From Pseudomonas thivervalensis (GTDB taxonomy: Bacteria; Pseudomonadota; Gammaproteobacteria; Pseudomonadales; Pseudomonadaceae): a stretch of 64,000 nt of DNA. The stretch is from contig NZ_LHVE01000020.1 of assembly GCF_001269655.1 (NCBI RefSeq), forward strand, positions 372,001-436,000, written 5' to 3'. This document shows, in pieces, positions 8,971-17,896 of the stretch (within the stretch, counting starts at the first letter, position 1; every line of letters begins with the position of its first letter). Below the pieces are notes generated by a model, which saw nothing but the letters and a program-made list of their open reading frames with translations, was not told the origin of the DNA and made no database searches. A program made the position numbers and the translations under genes.

Positions 8971-9756
8971 ATGATTCAGCGTTGCAGCGTCCTGCTCACA
9001 GCCCTGTTTGCCAGCCTGATGCTCTGTCAGCTACCCGCCCACGCCGATGGCCTGGAAGACGTGGTCAAGCGTGGCACCCTCAAGGTCGCCGTGCCCCAGG
9101 ACTTTCCGCCATTCGGTTCGGTCGGCCCGGACATGAAACCCCGCGGCCTGGACATCGACACCGCGAAACTGCTGGCCGACCAGCTCAAGGTCAAGCTTGA
9201 ACTGACGCCGGTCAACAGCACCAACCGCATCCCGTTCCTGACCACCGGTAAGGTCGACCTGGTGATTTCCAGCCTGGGCAAGAACCCGGAGCGGGAAAAG
9301 GTCATCGACTTTTCCAGCGCCTATGCGCCGTTCTACCTGGCCGTGTTCGGCCCGCCTGATGCCGCGATCAACACCCTGGACGACCTCAAGGGCAAGACCA
9401 TCAGCGTCACCCGTGGCGCCATCGAAGACATCGAGCTGACCAAAGTAGCCCCCGAAGGCGCCACCATCAAGCGCTTCGAAGACAACAACTCGACCATCGC
9501 CGCCTACCTGGCCGGCCAGGTCGACTTGATCGCCAGCGGCAATGTGGTGATGGTCGCCATCAGCGAACGCAACCCCAAGCGTGTTCCGGCGCTGAAGGTA
9601 AAACTCAAGGACTCGCCGGTTTACGTGGGCGTGAACAAGAACGAGCCGGCGCTGTTGGACAAGGTCAACCAGATCCTCGCCACCGCCAAGACCGATGGCA
9701 GCCTGGAGAAAAACTCCCAGACCTGGCTCAAGCAGCCGCTGCCGGCCGATCTCTGA
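8971..9756 (+). CDS. Polar amino acid ABC transporter, periplasmic substrate-binding protein
   Basis: 261 residues starting at ATG 8971 (GCGGAG ribosome site); a TTG at 8956 in frame is less likely. Residues 1-25 are a signal peptide ending PAHA. The mature protein is a family 3 solute-binding protein: LEDVVKRGTLKVAVPQDFPPFG near the start, GLDIDTAKLLADQL, and DLVISSLGKNPEREKVIDFS. It captures an amino acid in the periplasm and delivers it to the permeases encoded just downstream. It is the first gene of a four-gene operon, divergent from the GntR regulator. Substrate cannot be decided from sequence. Confidence 0.92.
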   Translation: MIQRCSVLLTALFASLMLCQLPAHADGLEDVVKRGTLKVAVPQDFPPFGSVGPDMKPRGLDIDTAKLLADQLKVKLELTPVNSTNRIPFLTTGKVDLVISSLGKNPEREKVIDFSSAYAPFYLAVFGPPDAAINTLDDLKGKTISVTRGAIEDIELTKVAPEGATIKRFEDNNSTIAAYLAGQVDLIASGNVVMVAISERNPKRVPALKVKLKDSPVYVGVNKNEPALLDKVNQILATAKTDGSLEKNSQTWLKQPLPADL

Positions 9757-9777
9757 CCGTCGCTTGAGAGGCTGAGC

Positions 9778-10446
9778 ATGGCTTATCAGTTCGATTTTCT
9801 ACCGGTGGTGCAAAACACCGAGCTGCTGTTGCGCGGTGCGCTGTTCACCCTGGAACTGACGGCCATCGGCACGTTGCTCGGGGTCAGCCTGGGCATCGTC
9901 GGGGCCGTGGTGCGGGCGTGGAACATTCGCCCGTTCGCGGCGATCTTCGGCGTGTACGTGGAGTTGATCCGCAACACGCCGTTCCTGGTGCAGCTGTTTT
10001 TCATCTTCTTCGGCTTGCCGTCCCTGGGCCTGCAGATTTCTGAATGGCAGGCCGCGGTATTGGCGATGGTGATCAACCTTGGCGCCTACTCCACCGAGAT
10101 CATCCGTGCCGGCATCCAGGCGATCCCACGGGGGCAATTGGAAGCCGCCGCGGCCCTGGCAATGAGCCGCTTCGAGGCGTTCCGTCATGTGGTGCTGTTG
10201 CCGGCACTGGGCAAGGTCTGGCCGGCCTTGAGCAGCCAGATCATTATCGTGATGCTCGGCTCGGCGGTCTGTTCGCAGATCGCCACCGAAGAGTTGAGCT
10301 TTGCCGCCAACTTCATCCAGTCGCGCAACTTCCGCGCGTTCGAAACGTACGCGCTGACCACGCTGATCTATTTGTGCATGGCGCTGTTGATCCGCCAGTT
10401 CCTCAATTGGGTCGGGCGTCGCTACATTGCCAGGAGCAGCCAATGA
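9778..10446 (+). CDS. Amino acid ABC transporter permease (first)
   Basis: 222 residues with the HisM/GlnP-type inner-membrane permease fold: LLRGALFTLELTAIGTLLGVSLG at the N-terminus, the VELIRNTPFLVQLFFIFFGLP motif, and the ATPase-contact EAA loop (QLEAAAALAMSRFEAFRHVVLP). It begins 21 bases after the binding-protein gene, with GAGAGGCTGAGC before the ATG. Its stop overlaps the start of the second permease as ATGA, which indicates translational coupling. The two permeases probably form a heterodimer. Confidence 0.93.
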   Translation: MAYQFDFLPVVQNTELLLRGALFTLELTAIGTLLGVSLGIVGAVVRAWNIRPFAAIFGVYVELIRNTPFLVQLFFIFFGLPSLGLQISEWQAAVLAMVINLGAYSTEIIRAGIQAIPRGQLEAAAALAMSRFEAFRHVVLLPALGKVWPALSSQIIIVMLGSAVCSQIATEELSFAANFIQSRNFRAFETYALTTLIYLCMALLIRQFLNWVGRRYIARSSQ

Positions 10447-11093
10447 GCGATTTCACTTTCTGGGACGTGGTGCGCAACCTGCTCACCGGGCTGCAATGGA
10501 CCCTGGCGCTGTCGCTGGTGGCGTTTATCGGCGGTGGCGTGATCGGTTTGCTGGTGATGGTGCTGCGCATTTCCAAAAGCGCCCTGCCCCGCAACATCGC
10601 CCGCACCTACATCGAGCTGTTCCAAGGCACACCGCTGTTGATGCAGTTGTTCCTGGTGTTCTTCGGCGTAGCCCTGGCCGGGGTGGAGATTTCCCCGTGG
10701 ATGGCGGCGGCGATTGCCCTGACACTGTTTACCAGCGCCTACCTGGCAGAGATCTGGCGCGGTTGTGTCGATTCGATTTCCAACGGCCAGTGGGAAGCCT
10801 CCGCGAGCCTGGCCCTCAACCCGCTGGAGCAGTTGCGCTACGTGATCCTGCCCCAGGCCCTGCGCATTGCCGTGGCGCCGACCGTGGGCTTTTCCGTGCA
10901 AGTGGTCAAGGGCACGGCCGTGACGTCGATCATCGGCTTCACCGAACTGACCAAGACCGGCGGCATGCTCGCCAACGCCACGTTCGAGCCGTTCATGGTC
11001 TATGGCCTGGTCGCCCTCGGTTACTTCCTGCTCTGCTACCCCTTGTCCCTCAGTGCGCGCTACCTGGAAAGGAGACTGCATGCCTCTGCTTAG
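10443..11093 (+). CDS. Amino acid ABC transporter permease (second)
   Basis: 216 residues from the ATG at 10443, overlapping the previous stop by four bases; an in-frame upstream extension to 10044 is inside the first permease and is discarded. It has the same motifs as its partner: LLTGLQWTLALSLVAFIGGG, TYIELFQGTPLLMQLFLVFFG and the EAA loop GQWEASASLALNPLEQLRYVILP, with about five membrane helices. Its end overlaps the ATPase gene by 14 bases. Confidence 0.93.
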   Translation: MSDFTFWDVVRNLLTGLQWTLALSLVAFIGGGVIGLLVMVLRISKSALPRNIARTYIELFQGTPLLMQLFLVFFGVALAGVEISPWMAAAIALTLFTSAYLAEIWRGCVDSISNGQWEASASLALNPLEQLRYVILPQALRIAVAPTVGFSVQVVKGTAVTSIIGFTELTKTGGMLANATFEPFMVYGLVALGYFLLCYPLSLSARYLERRLHASA

Positions 11094-11814
11094 AATTACC
11101 GCCCTGCATAAATACTACGGCGATCATCACGTGCTCAAAGGCATCGACCTGAGTGTCGAGGAAGGCCAGGTGGTGGCGATCATCGGCCGCAGCGGCTCGG
11201 GCAAATCCACCTTGCTGCGCACCCTCAATGGCCTGGAATCGATCAATGACGGTGTCATCGAGGTCGACGGCGAATACCTCGACGCCGCCCGTGCCGATCT
11301 GCGCAGCCTGCGGCAGAAAGTCGGGATGGTGTTCCAGCAGTTCAATCTGTTCCCGCACCTGACGGTCGGCGAGAACGTCATGCTCGCGCCGCAGGTTGTG
11401 CAAAAAGTGCCCAAGGCCAAGGCGGCCGAGCTGGCGCGGCAGATGCTGGAGCGGGTCGGGCTCGGCGAGAAATTCGATGCCTTCCCCGACCGCTTGTCCG
11501 GCGGCCAGCAGCAACGGGTGGCGATTGCCCGCGCGCTGGCGATGTCGCCGAAAGTGCTGCTGTGCGACGAAATCACCTCGGCCCTGGACCCGGAACTGGT
11601 CAACGAAGTGCTTAGCGTGGTGCGGCAACTGGCCAAGGAAGGCATGACGCTGATCATGGTCACCCACGAAATGCGCTTCGCCCGGGAAGTCGGCGACAAA
11701 CTGGTGTTCATGCACCAGGGCAAGGTGCATGAGGTGGGCGATCCCAAGGTGCTGTTCGCCAATCCGCAGACGGCGGAGCTGGCGAACTTCATCGGGATGG
11801 TCGAGCCTGCCTGA
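11080..11814 (+). CDS. Amino acid ABC transporter ATP-binding protein
   Basis: 244 residues from ATG 11080, preceded by AAAGGAGA. Walker A GRSGSGKST is at 36-44, the Q-loop in MVFQQFNLFPHLT, the ABC signature LSGGQQQR near 139-146, Walker B LLCDEITSALD near 160-170 and the switch histidine in MVTHEM. It is the GlnQ/HisP-type ATPase that powers uptake by the two upstream permeases. It is the last gene of the operon; the following 290 bases contain a composite repeat and no clear terminator. Confidence 0.95.
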   Translation: MPLLRITALHKYYGDHHVLKGIDLSVEEGQVVAIIGRSGSGKSTLLRTLNGLESINDGVIEVDGEYLDAARADLRSLRQKVGMVFQQFNLFPHLTVGENVMLAPQVVQKVPKAKAAELARQMLERVGLGEKFDAFPDRLSGGQQQRVAIARALAMSPKVLLCDEITSALDPELVNEVLSVVRQLAKEGMTLIMVTHEMRFAREVGDKLVFMHQGKVHEVGDPKVLFANPQTAELANFIGMVEPA

Positions 11815-11828
11815 CGGTCGGTGAAAGC

Positions 11829-12004
11829 CTTTGTGGCGAGGGAGCTTGCTCCCGCTCGACTCTGTAGGAGCTGGCGAAGCCTGCGATCTTTTGATCTTTC
11901 GCTTGGGATTCAAGTGGCTGGGGAAAGATCGCAGCCTCGTTGCACTCGACAGCTCCTACACAGCTTCTACAGACCCAGCGGGAGCAAGCTCCCTCGCCAC
12001 AAAG
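11829..12004. repeat. Composite REPIN upstream of ppx
   Basis: An outer inverted pair of GAGGGAGCTTGCTCCC REP units (left 11829-11856, right 11974-12004) encloses a 98-bp element (11863-11960) of a different palindromic family that begins TGTAGGAGCTG and ends CAGCTCCTACA, with internal GCGATCTTTTGATC and AGATCGCAGCC arms. The inner element is the reverse complement of that at 13665-13762 with 4 mismatches. Confidence 0.9.
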
Positions 12005-12107
12005 ACACCCTGCAGGCTGCTCTGGCTCAAGGGTTTGCTTCAGGTGCGTTGGCGTAAGCGGTCGATCGTGGCAGGATGGCAAGGTTATCGACCGAGACTT
12101 TTTGACC

Positions 12108-13610
12108 ATGCCGCCATCCCAAGCCAAGAATCTGTCCCTGATCGCTGCCATCGACCTGGGCTCCAACAGCTTCCACATGGTCGTCGCCAAGGCCCAGAAC
12201 GGGGAAATTCGCATTCTTGAGCGGCTCGGCGAAAAGGTCCAACTGGCCGCCGGCATCGATGAAGAACGCCAGCTGAGCGAAGAATCCATCCAGCGCGGGC
12301 TCGACTGCCTCAAGCGATTTGCCCAACTGATCAACGGCATGCCTCTGGGCGCGGTGCGGATCGTCGGCACCAACGCACTGCGCGAGGCACGCAACCGTGG
12401 CGAGTTCATCCGCCGCGCCGAAGCCATCCTCGGCCATCCGGTGGAAGTCATTTCCGGCCGTGAAGAAGCCCGCCTGATCTACCTTGGTGTCTCCCACACC
12501 CTGGCCGACACCCCGGGCAAGCGCCTGGTGGCGGACATCGGCGGCGGCAGTACCGAATTCATCATCGGCCAGCGCTTCGAGCCGCTGCTGCGCGAAAGCC
12601 TGCAAATGGGCTGCGTCAGCTACACCCAGCGTTATTTCCGCGACGGCAAGATCACCCCGGCCCGCTATGCCCAGGCCTACACCGCGGCGCGCCTGGAAAT
12701 CATGAGCATCGAGCACGCCCTGCACCGCCTGACCTGGGACGAAGCCATCGGCTCCTCAGGGACCATCCGGGCCATCGGCCTGGCCCTCAAGGCCGGTGGT
12801 TACGGCACCGGCGAGGTCAACGCCGAGGGCCTGGCCTGGCTCAAGCGCCGGGTATTCAAGCTCGGTGAAGCGGACAAGATCGATTTCGAAGGCATCAAGC
12901 CCGACCGCCGAGCGATTTTCCCGGCGGGCCTGGCGATCCTCGAGGCGATTTTCGACGCGCTCGAACTGCAACGCATGGACCACTGTGAAGGCGCCCTGCG
13001 CGAAGGCGTGCTCTACGACCTGCTGGGGCGTCATCATCACGAAGACGTGCGCGAGCGCACCCTGGGCTCGCTCATGGAGCGTTATCACGTCGACCAGGAG
13101 CAAGCCGTACGGGTCGAACGCAAGGCGTTGCATGCCTTCGACCAGGTGGCCGACGACTGGGACCTGAACGACGGGGTCTGGCGCGAGTTGCTGGGTTGGG
13201 CCGCCAAGGTCCATGAAGTGGGCCTGGACATCGCCCACTATCACTACCACAAGCACGGCGCCTACCTGATCGAGCACTCGGACCTGGCCGGTTTCTCCCG
13301 GGAAGACCAGCAAATGCTCGCGCTATTGGTGCGCGGCCATCGACGCAACATTCCCAAGGATAAATTCGCCGAGTTCGGCGATGACGGCATCAAGCTGATT
13401 CGCCTGTGCGTGCTGCTGCGTTTTGCGATTCTGTTCCACCACATCCGTGGCACCCAGGAAATGCCGCAAGTGGCCCTGCATGCCGACGGTGATCAACTGG
13501 ACGTGATGTTCCCCGACGGCTGGCTGGAAGAGAACCAACTGACCCAGGCCGACTTCGCCCAGGAGGCGGAATGGCTGACCCGGGTCGGGATTGTGCTGAA
13601 CATCCACTGA
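12108..13610 (+). CDS. ppx: Exopolyphosphatase
   Basis: 500 residues from the ATG at 12108, chosen because MPPSQAKNLSLIAAIDLG is the usual Pseudomonas Ppx start; the frame runs further upstream only through repeat DNA. The actin-like Ppx/GppA ATPase-fold motifs are AAIDLGSNSFHMV (14-26) and VADIGGGSTEFIIG, with catalytic-region VISGREEARLIYLGV. A C-terminal HD-type helical domain follows (HEVGLDIAHYHYHKHG). The enzyme releases phosphate from the ends of polyphosphate chains in the cytoplasm. It converges on ppk1, which makes the same polymer. Composite repeats lie on both sides of the gene. Confidence 0.96.
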   Translation: MPPSQAKNLSLIAAIDLGSNSFHMVVAKAQNGEIRILERLGEKVQLAAGIDEERQLSEESIQRGLDCLKRFAQLINGMPLGAVRIVGTNALREARNRGEFIRRAEAILGHPVEVISGREEARLIYLGVSHTLADTPGKRLVADIGGGSTEFIIGQRFEPLLRESLQMGCVSYTQRYFRDGKITPARYAQAYTAARLEIMSIEHALHRLTWDEAIGSSGTIRAIGLALKAGGYGTGEVNAEGLAWLKRRVFKLGEADKIDFEGIKPDRRAIFPAGLAILEAIFDALELQRMDHCEGALREGVLYDLLGRHHHEDVRERTLGSLMERYHVDQEQAVRVERKALHAFDQVADDWDLNDGVWRELLGWAAKVHEVGLDIAHYHYHKHGAYLIEHSDLAGFSREDQQMLALLVRGHRRNIPKDKFAEFGDDGIKLIRLCVLLRFAILFHHIRGTQEMPQVALHADGDQLDVMFPDGWLEENQLTQADFAQEAEWLTRVGIVLNIH

Positions 13611-13631
13611 GCCCAGCGCCAACACAAATCT

Positions 13632-13800
13632 CTTGTGGCGAGGGGATTTATCCCCGCTGGGCTGTGTAGGAGCTGTCGAGTGCAACGAGGCTGCGATCTT
13701 TCCCCAGACACTTGAGTCCCAAGCGAAAGATCAAAAGATCGCAGCCTTCGGCAGCTCCTACAGTGCAGCCCAGCGGGAGCAAGCTCCCTCGCCACAAAAG
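13632..13800. repeat. Composite REPIN between ppx and ppk1
   Basis: Outer REP units (13632-13660 with a variant GAGGGGATTTATCCCC core; 13768-13800 with the standard core) surround a 98-bp second-family element at 13665-13762. This inner element is inverted relative to that upstream of ppx and is 94/98 identical to its reverse complement. The repeat separates the convergent ppx and ppk1 genes and, as a large hairpin, may serve as their terminator. Confidence 0.9.
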
Positions 13801-13820
13801 CCAAGCTCGCCCCAGGACGT

Positions 13821-16037
13821 TTAGCGAACCGCCAACACCGGGCTGCTCAAGCGCTCGAGCAACGTCGCCTGGGCGCTGCGCGGGTTCTGGTTGCCGGTCG
13901 GCGTGTTGCGGATGTAACGGCCGTCCGACTGCAGGCTCCAGCTGTGGGTGTTGTCGGTGAGGTAGCTTTCCAGCTCCTTCTTGACCCGCAGGATCAGCTT
14001 CTTGCCTTCCACCGGGAAGCAGGTCTCGACCCGCTTGTCGAGGTTGCGCTCCATCCAGTCGGCGCTGGACAGGAACATCTGCTCCTCACCGCCGTTGAGG
14101 AAGTAGAACACCCGTGTGTGCTCCAGGAACCGCCCGATGATCGAGCGCACGTGGATGTTGTGGGACACCCCCGGGATGCCTGGCCGCAGGCAGCACATGC
14201 CCCGCACCACCAGGTCGATGCGCACGCCCGACTGGCTGGCCTTGTACAACGCACGGATGATCTTCGGATCGGTCAGCGAGTTGAACTTGGCAATGATGTG
14301 CGCCGGTTTGCCGTCCAGGGCGAACTGCGTCTCCCGGGTGATCATGTCGAGCATGCCCTTTTTCAGGGTGAACGGCGCGTGCAGCAGCTTTTTCATGCGC
14401 AGGGTCTTGCCCATGCCGATCAACTGGCTGAACAGCTTGCCGACGTCTTCGCACAGGGCATCGTCGGAGGTCAGCAGGCTGTAGTCGGTGTACAGGCGGG
14501 CGTTGGCGGCGTGGTAGTTGCCGGTGCCCAAGTGGGCATAACGCACGATCTCACCGGCTTCACGGCGCAGTATCAGCATCATCTTGGCGTGGGTCTTGAA
14601 GCCGACCACGCCGTAGATCACCACTGCACCGGCCGCTTGCAGGCGGCTGGCCAGTTGCAGGTTGGATTCCTCGTCAAAACGCGCGCGCAATTCGATCACC
14701 GCCGTGACTTCCTTGCCGTTTCGCGCGGCGTCCACCAGGGCATCGACGATCTCCGAGTTGGCGCCGCTGCGGTACAGGGTCTGGCGCACCGCCAGGACGT
14801 GGGGGTCCTTGGCGGCCTGGCGCAGCAGGTCGACCACCGGCGTGAACGACTCGAACGGGTGCAACAGCAGGATGTCCTGCTTGCTGATCACGCTGAATAT
14901 GTTCTCGCTGTTCTGCAGCAGTTTCGGGATCTGCGGCGTGAACGGCAGGTATTGCAGTTCCGGGTGGCTGTCCAGGCCGGTGATGCTGAACAGTCGGGTC
15001 AGGTTGACCGGGCCGTTGACCTGATACAACTCGGTCTCATGCAAGTTGAACTGCTTGAGCAGGTAGTCGGACAGGTGTTTCGGGCAAGTGTCGGCCACCT
15101 CCAGGCGCACCGCATCGCCGTAGCGACGGGAGAACAGCTCGCCGCGCAGGGCGCGGGCCAGGTCTTCGACGTCCTCGGTGTCCACCGACAGGTCGGCGTT
15201 ACGGGTCAGGCGGAACTGGTAGCAACCCTTCACCTTCATGCCCTGGAACAGGTCATCGGCGTGGGCGTGGATCATCGACGACAGGAACACATAATTGTCG
15301 CCGGGGCCGCCGACGTCTTCCGGCACGCGGATGATGCGCGGCAACAGGCGCGGCGCCGGGATGATCGCCAGGCCGGAATCGCGACCGAAGGCGTCGATGC
15401 CTTCCAGTTCGACGATGAAGTTCAGGCTCTTGTTGACCAACAGCGGGAACGGGTGCGTCGGATCGAGGCCGATCGGCGTGATGATCGGCGCGATCTCGTC
15501 GCGGAAGTAGCGGCGCACCCAGGTCTTGATCTTGGTGTTCCAGTTACGCCGGCGGATGAAGCGCACCTGGTGCTTTTCCAGCTCCGGCAACAGGATGTCG
15601 TTGAGGATCGCGTACTGCCGGTCTACGTGACCGTGGACCAGCTCGCTGATGCGGGCCAGGGCCTGGTGCGGTTGCAGGCCATCGGCGCCGGCCTGTTCAC
15701 GGGCGAAGGTGATCTGCTTCTTCAGGCCGGCCACGCGGATTTCGAAAAACTCATCCAGGTTGCTGGAAAAGATCAGCAGGAACTTCAGCCGCTCCAGCAG
15801 CGGATAGGACTCGTCCAGCGCCTGCTCCAGCACGCGGATGTTGAACTGCAGTTGCGACAGCTCGCGATGGATGTACAGGCTGCTGTCATCCAGGTTCGGA
15901 ATGGCAATCGCCGGGGCCGGGGCGGGCTCGACGACAGCCGGCGGAGCGGGTTCCAGCTCAGGCGGCGTCTCGGCGATTTGCTCGACCACGGGCTGAGCGT
16001 CTTTTACGGCAACTTCGGAGAGTCCTTCGGTATTCAT
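13821..16037 (-). CDS. ppk1: Polyphosphate kinase 1
   Basis: 738 residues. After an N-terminal extension rich in Pro, Glu and Ala (about 1-50) come the PPK1 N domain (YIHRELSQLQFNIRVLEQA), head domain and the two phospholipase-D-like C domains. The autophosphorylated and essential histidines of E. coli PPK (435 and 454) correspond to His483 (KTHAKMM) and His502 (AHLGTGNY), with identical spacing of 19. PPK1 reversibly polymerises the gamma-phosphate of ATP into polyphosphate and is membrane associated. Convergent with ppx; hemB ends 17 bases upstream on the same strand, so hemB and ppk1 may share a transcript. Confidence 0.97.
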   Translation of the reverse strand: MNTEGLSEVAVKDAQPVVEQIAETPPELEPAPPAVVEPAPAPAIAIPNLDDSSLYIHRELSQLQFNIRVLEQALDESYPLLERLKFLLIFSSNLDEFFEIRVAGLKKQITFAREQAGADGLQPHQALARISELVHGHVDRQYAILNDILLPELEKHQVRFIRRRNWNTKIKTWVRRYFRDEIAPIITPIGLDPTHPFPLLVNKSLNFIVELEGIDAFGRDSGLAIIPAPRLLPRIIRVPEDVGGPGDNYVFLSSMIHAHADDLFQGMKVKGCYQFRLTRNADLSVDTEDVEDLARALRGELFSRRYGDAVRLEVADTCPKHLSDYLLKQFNLHETELYQVNGPVNLTRLFSITGLDSHPELQYLPFTPQIPKLLQNSENIFSVISKQDILLLHPFESFTPVVDLLRQAAKDPHVLAVRQTLYRSGANSEIVDALVDAARNGKEVTAVIELRARFDEESNLQLASRLQAAGAVVIYGVVGFKTHAKMMLILRREAGEIVRYAHLGTGNYHAANARLYTDYSLLTSDDALCEDVGKLFSQLIGMGKTLRMKKLLHAPFTLKKGMLDMITRETQFALDGKPAHIIAKFNSLTDPKIIRALYKASQSGVRIDLVVRGMCCLRPGIPGVSHNIHVRSIIGRFLEHTRVFYFLNGGEEQMFLSSADWMERNLDKRVETCFPVEGKKLILRVKKELESYLTDNTHSWSLQSDGRYIRNTPTGNQNPRSAQATLLERLSSPVLAVR

Positions 16038-16054
16038 CGCAAGTTCCTGGGAGG

Positions 16055-17068
16055 CTATTTCTGCTCTCGTAACAATTGGGCGGCGCGCACGGCAAAGTAA
16101 GTCAGGATGCCATCAGCGCCTGCGCGTTTGAAAGCGGTCAAGGACTCCAGGATCACCCCTTCGCCCAACCAACCGTTCTGGATCGCGGCCATGTGCATGG
16201 CGTACTCGCCGCTGACCTGATAAACAAAGGTCGGCACTTTGAATTCGTCTTTGACCCGGCAAAGAATGTCGAGGTAAGGCATGCCAGGCTTGACCATGAC
16301 CATGTCTGCCCCTTCTGACAAGTCAGCCGCCACTTCGTGCAAGGCTTCCTGACTGTTGGCCGGGTCCATCTGATAAGAGGCCTTGTTGGCCTTGCCCAGG
16401 TTCAGGGCTGAGCCGACCGCATCGCGGAACGGGCCGTAGTAGGCGCTGGCGTACTTGGCTGAATAGGCCATGATCCGCACATTGACGTGACCGGCCACTT
16501 CAAGGGCTTCGCGGATCGCCTGGATGCGCCCGTCCATCATGTCCGAGGGGGCCACCACCTGGGCACCGGCCTCGGCGTGGGACAGCGCCTGTCGGACCAA
16601 CGCATCGACGGTGATGTCGTTCTGCACGTAACCGTCTTCATCGAGGATACCGTCCTGCCCGTGGGTGGTGAACGGGTCCAGCGCCACGTCGGTGATCACC
16701 CCCAGTTCCGGGAAACGCGCACGCAGGGCACGGGTCGCACGTTGGGCAATGCCCTCCGGGTTCCAGGCTTCGGCGGCGTCCAGGGATTTGAGCGCCGGTG
16801 GCGTGACCGGGAACAGGGCCAGCGCCGGGATACCCAGCTCGACCCAGTGGGCGGCTTCTTCGAGCAGCAGGTCGATGGTCAGGCGCTCCACCCCAGGCAT
16901 CGACGCCACCGCTTCGCGACGGTTCTCGCCGTCCAGCACGAATACCGGCAGGATCAAGTCATCGGTGGTCAGCACGTTTTCACGCACCAGCCGACGAGAG
17001 AACTCATCACGGCGGTTGCGACGCAGGCGGGTAGCAGGGAACAGACGATTGGCGGGGGTAAAGCTCAC
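16055..17068 (-). CDS. hemB: Delta-aminolevulinic acid dehydratase (porphobilinogen synthase)
   Basis: 337 residues, the size of P. aeruginosa HemB. The two Schiff-base lysines fall at Lys205 (AYSAKYAS) and Lys260 (VMVKPG), the same numbers as in the P. aeruginosa enzyme. The metal region reads DVALDPFTTHGQDG with Asp131 and Asp139 in place of zinc-binding cysteines, so this is the Mg-dependent, non-zinc type. HemB condenses two 5-aminolevulinate into porphobilinogen, the substrate of HemC encoded at 36.9 kb. It is followed closely by ppk1 on the same strand. Confidence 0.97.
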   Translation of the reverse strand: MSFTPANRLFPATRLRRNRRDEFSRRLVRENVLTTDDLILPVFVLDGENRREAVASMPGVERLTIDLLLEEAAHWVELGIPALALFPVTPPALKSLDAAEAWNPEGIAQRATRALRARFPELGVITDVALDPFTTHGQDGILDEDGYVQNDITVDALVRQALSHAEAGAQVVAPSDMMDGRIQAIREALEVAGHVNVRIMAYSAKYASAYYGPFRDAVGSALNLGKANKASYQMDPANSQEALHEVAADLSEGADMVMVKPGMPYLDILCRVKDEFKVPTFVYQVSGEYAMHMAAIQNGWLGEGVILESLTAFKRAGADGILTYFAVRAAQLLREQK

Positions 17069-17272
17069 GGCAGACTCCTGAGCCCGCAGACGGGCGAGCG
17101 TGACAGTTATAAGCGGCCATTATGACGAACGTGTGACAGTTGTGCTAAAGCGCGACCGGTAGTCGCAGTCATTGTCTTCTGTAGGAATTGTTCACGTCGA
17201 GACACATTTCGATACTTTCCTGAATGTGCCTGAAGGGTTAGGCTGCGCGTTCATTTCGCCAGCACCCAGACA

Positions 17273-17896
17273 ATGCTCCAACAATTTCTGCATGACTTCG
17301 GCTACTTGGCCCTGTTTATCGGCACGTTCTTCGAAGGCGAAACCATCCTCGTGCTCGCAGGCTTCCTGGCGTTCCGTGGCTACATGGACATCAACCTGGT
17401 GGTGGTCGTGGCGTTCTGCGGCAGCTACGCGGGCGACCAGCTGTGGTATTTCCTGGGCCGCAAGCACGGTCGCAAGCTCCTGGCGCGCAAGCCGCGCTGG
17501 CAGTTGATGGGGGATCGCGCACTGGAGCACATCCGCCGGCATCCGGACATCTGGGTCCTGAGCTTCCGCTTTGTCTACGGCCTGCGCACGGTGATGCCGG
17601 TGGCGATCGGCCTGTCAGGCTATCCGCCGGGCCGCTACCTGTTGCTCAACGGCATCGGCGCGGCGATCTGGGCCACGGCCCTGGCCGCCGCCGCGTATCA
17701 CTTCGGCGCGGTGCTCGAAGGCATGCTGGGCAGCATCAAGAAATACGAGTTGTGGGTGCTCGGCGCGTTGTTGGTGCTGGGCCTGGTCCTGTGGCTGCGC
17801 CGACGCATCAAGAATGCGCGGCTGGCCAAAAAAGTCCTTGAAGCCGAGCGCCTGGAACAAGCTCGGTCCGGCGAACCTACGACGCCAACCGAGTAA
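17273..17896 (+). CDS. DedA-family inner membrane protein
   Basis: 207 residues with the DedA/SNARE-associated domain: LFIGTFFEGETILVLAGFLAF near the N-terminus, GSYAGDQLWYFLGRKHG, and FRFVYGLRTVMPVAIGLSG, the conserved arginine-containing re-entrant region. Four to five hydrophobic segments and a basic C-terminal tail (RRRIKNARLAKK). DedA proteins include flippases for undecaprenyl phosphate or phosphatidylethanolamine and are linked to membrane homeostasis and peptide resistance; which applies here is not shown. Its last 20 bases overlap the convergent sterol-desaturase-like gene. Confidence 0.88.
   Translation: MLQQFLHDFGYLALFIGTFFEGETILVLAGFLAFRGYMDINLVVVVAFCGSYAGDQLWYFLGRKHGRKLLARKPRWQLMGDRALEHIRRHPDIWVLSFRFVYGLRTVMPVAIGLSGYPPGRYLLLNGIGAAIWATALAAAAYHFGAVLEGMLGSIKKYELWVLGALLVLGLVLWLRRRIKNARLAKKVLEAERLEQARSGEPTTPTE

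Noticed and set aside
13944..16100. 718-codon open frame on the plus strand
   Set aside because: Antisense to ppk1; composition is typical of a reverse-strand shadow and no ribosome site or motif was found.
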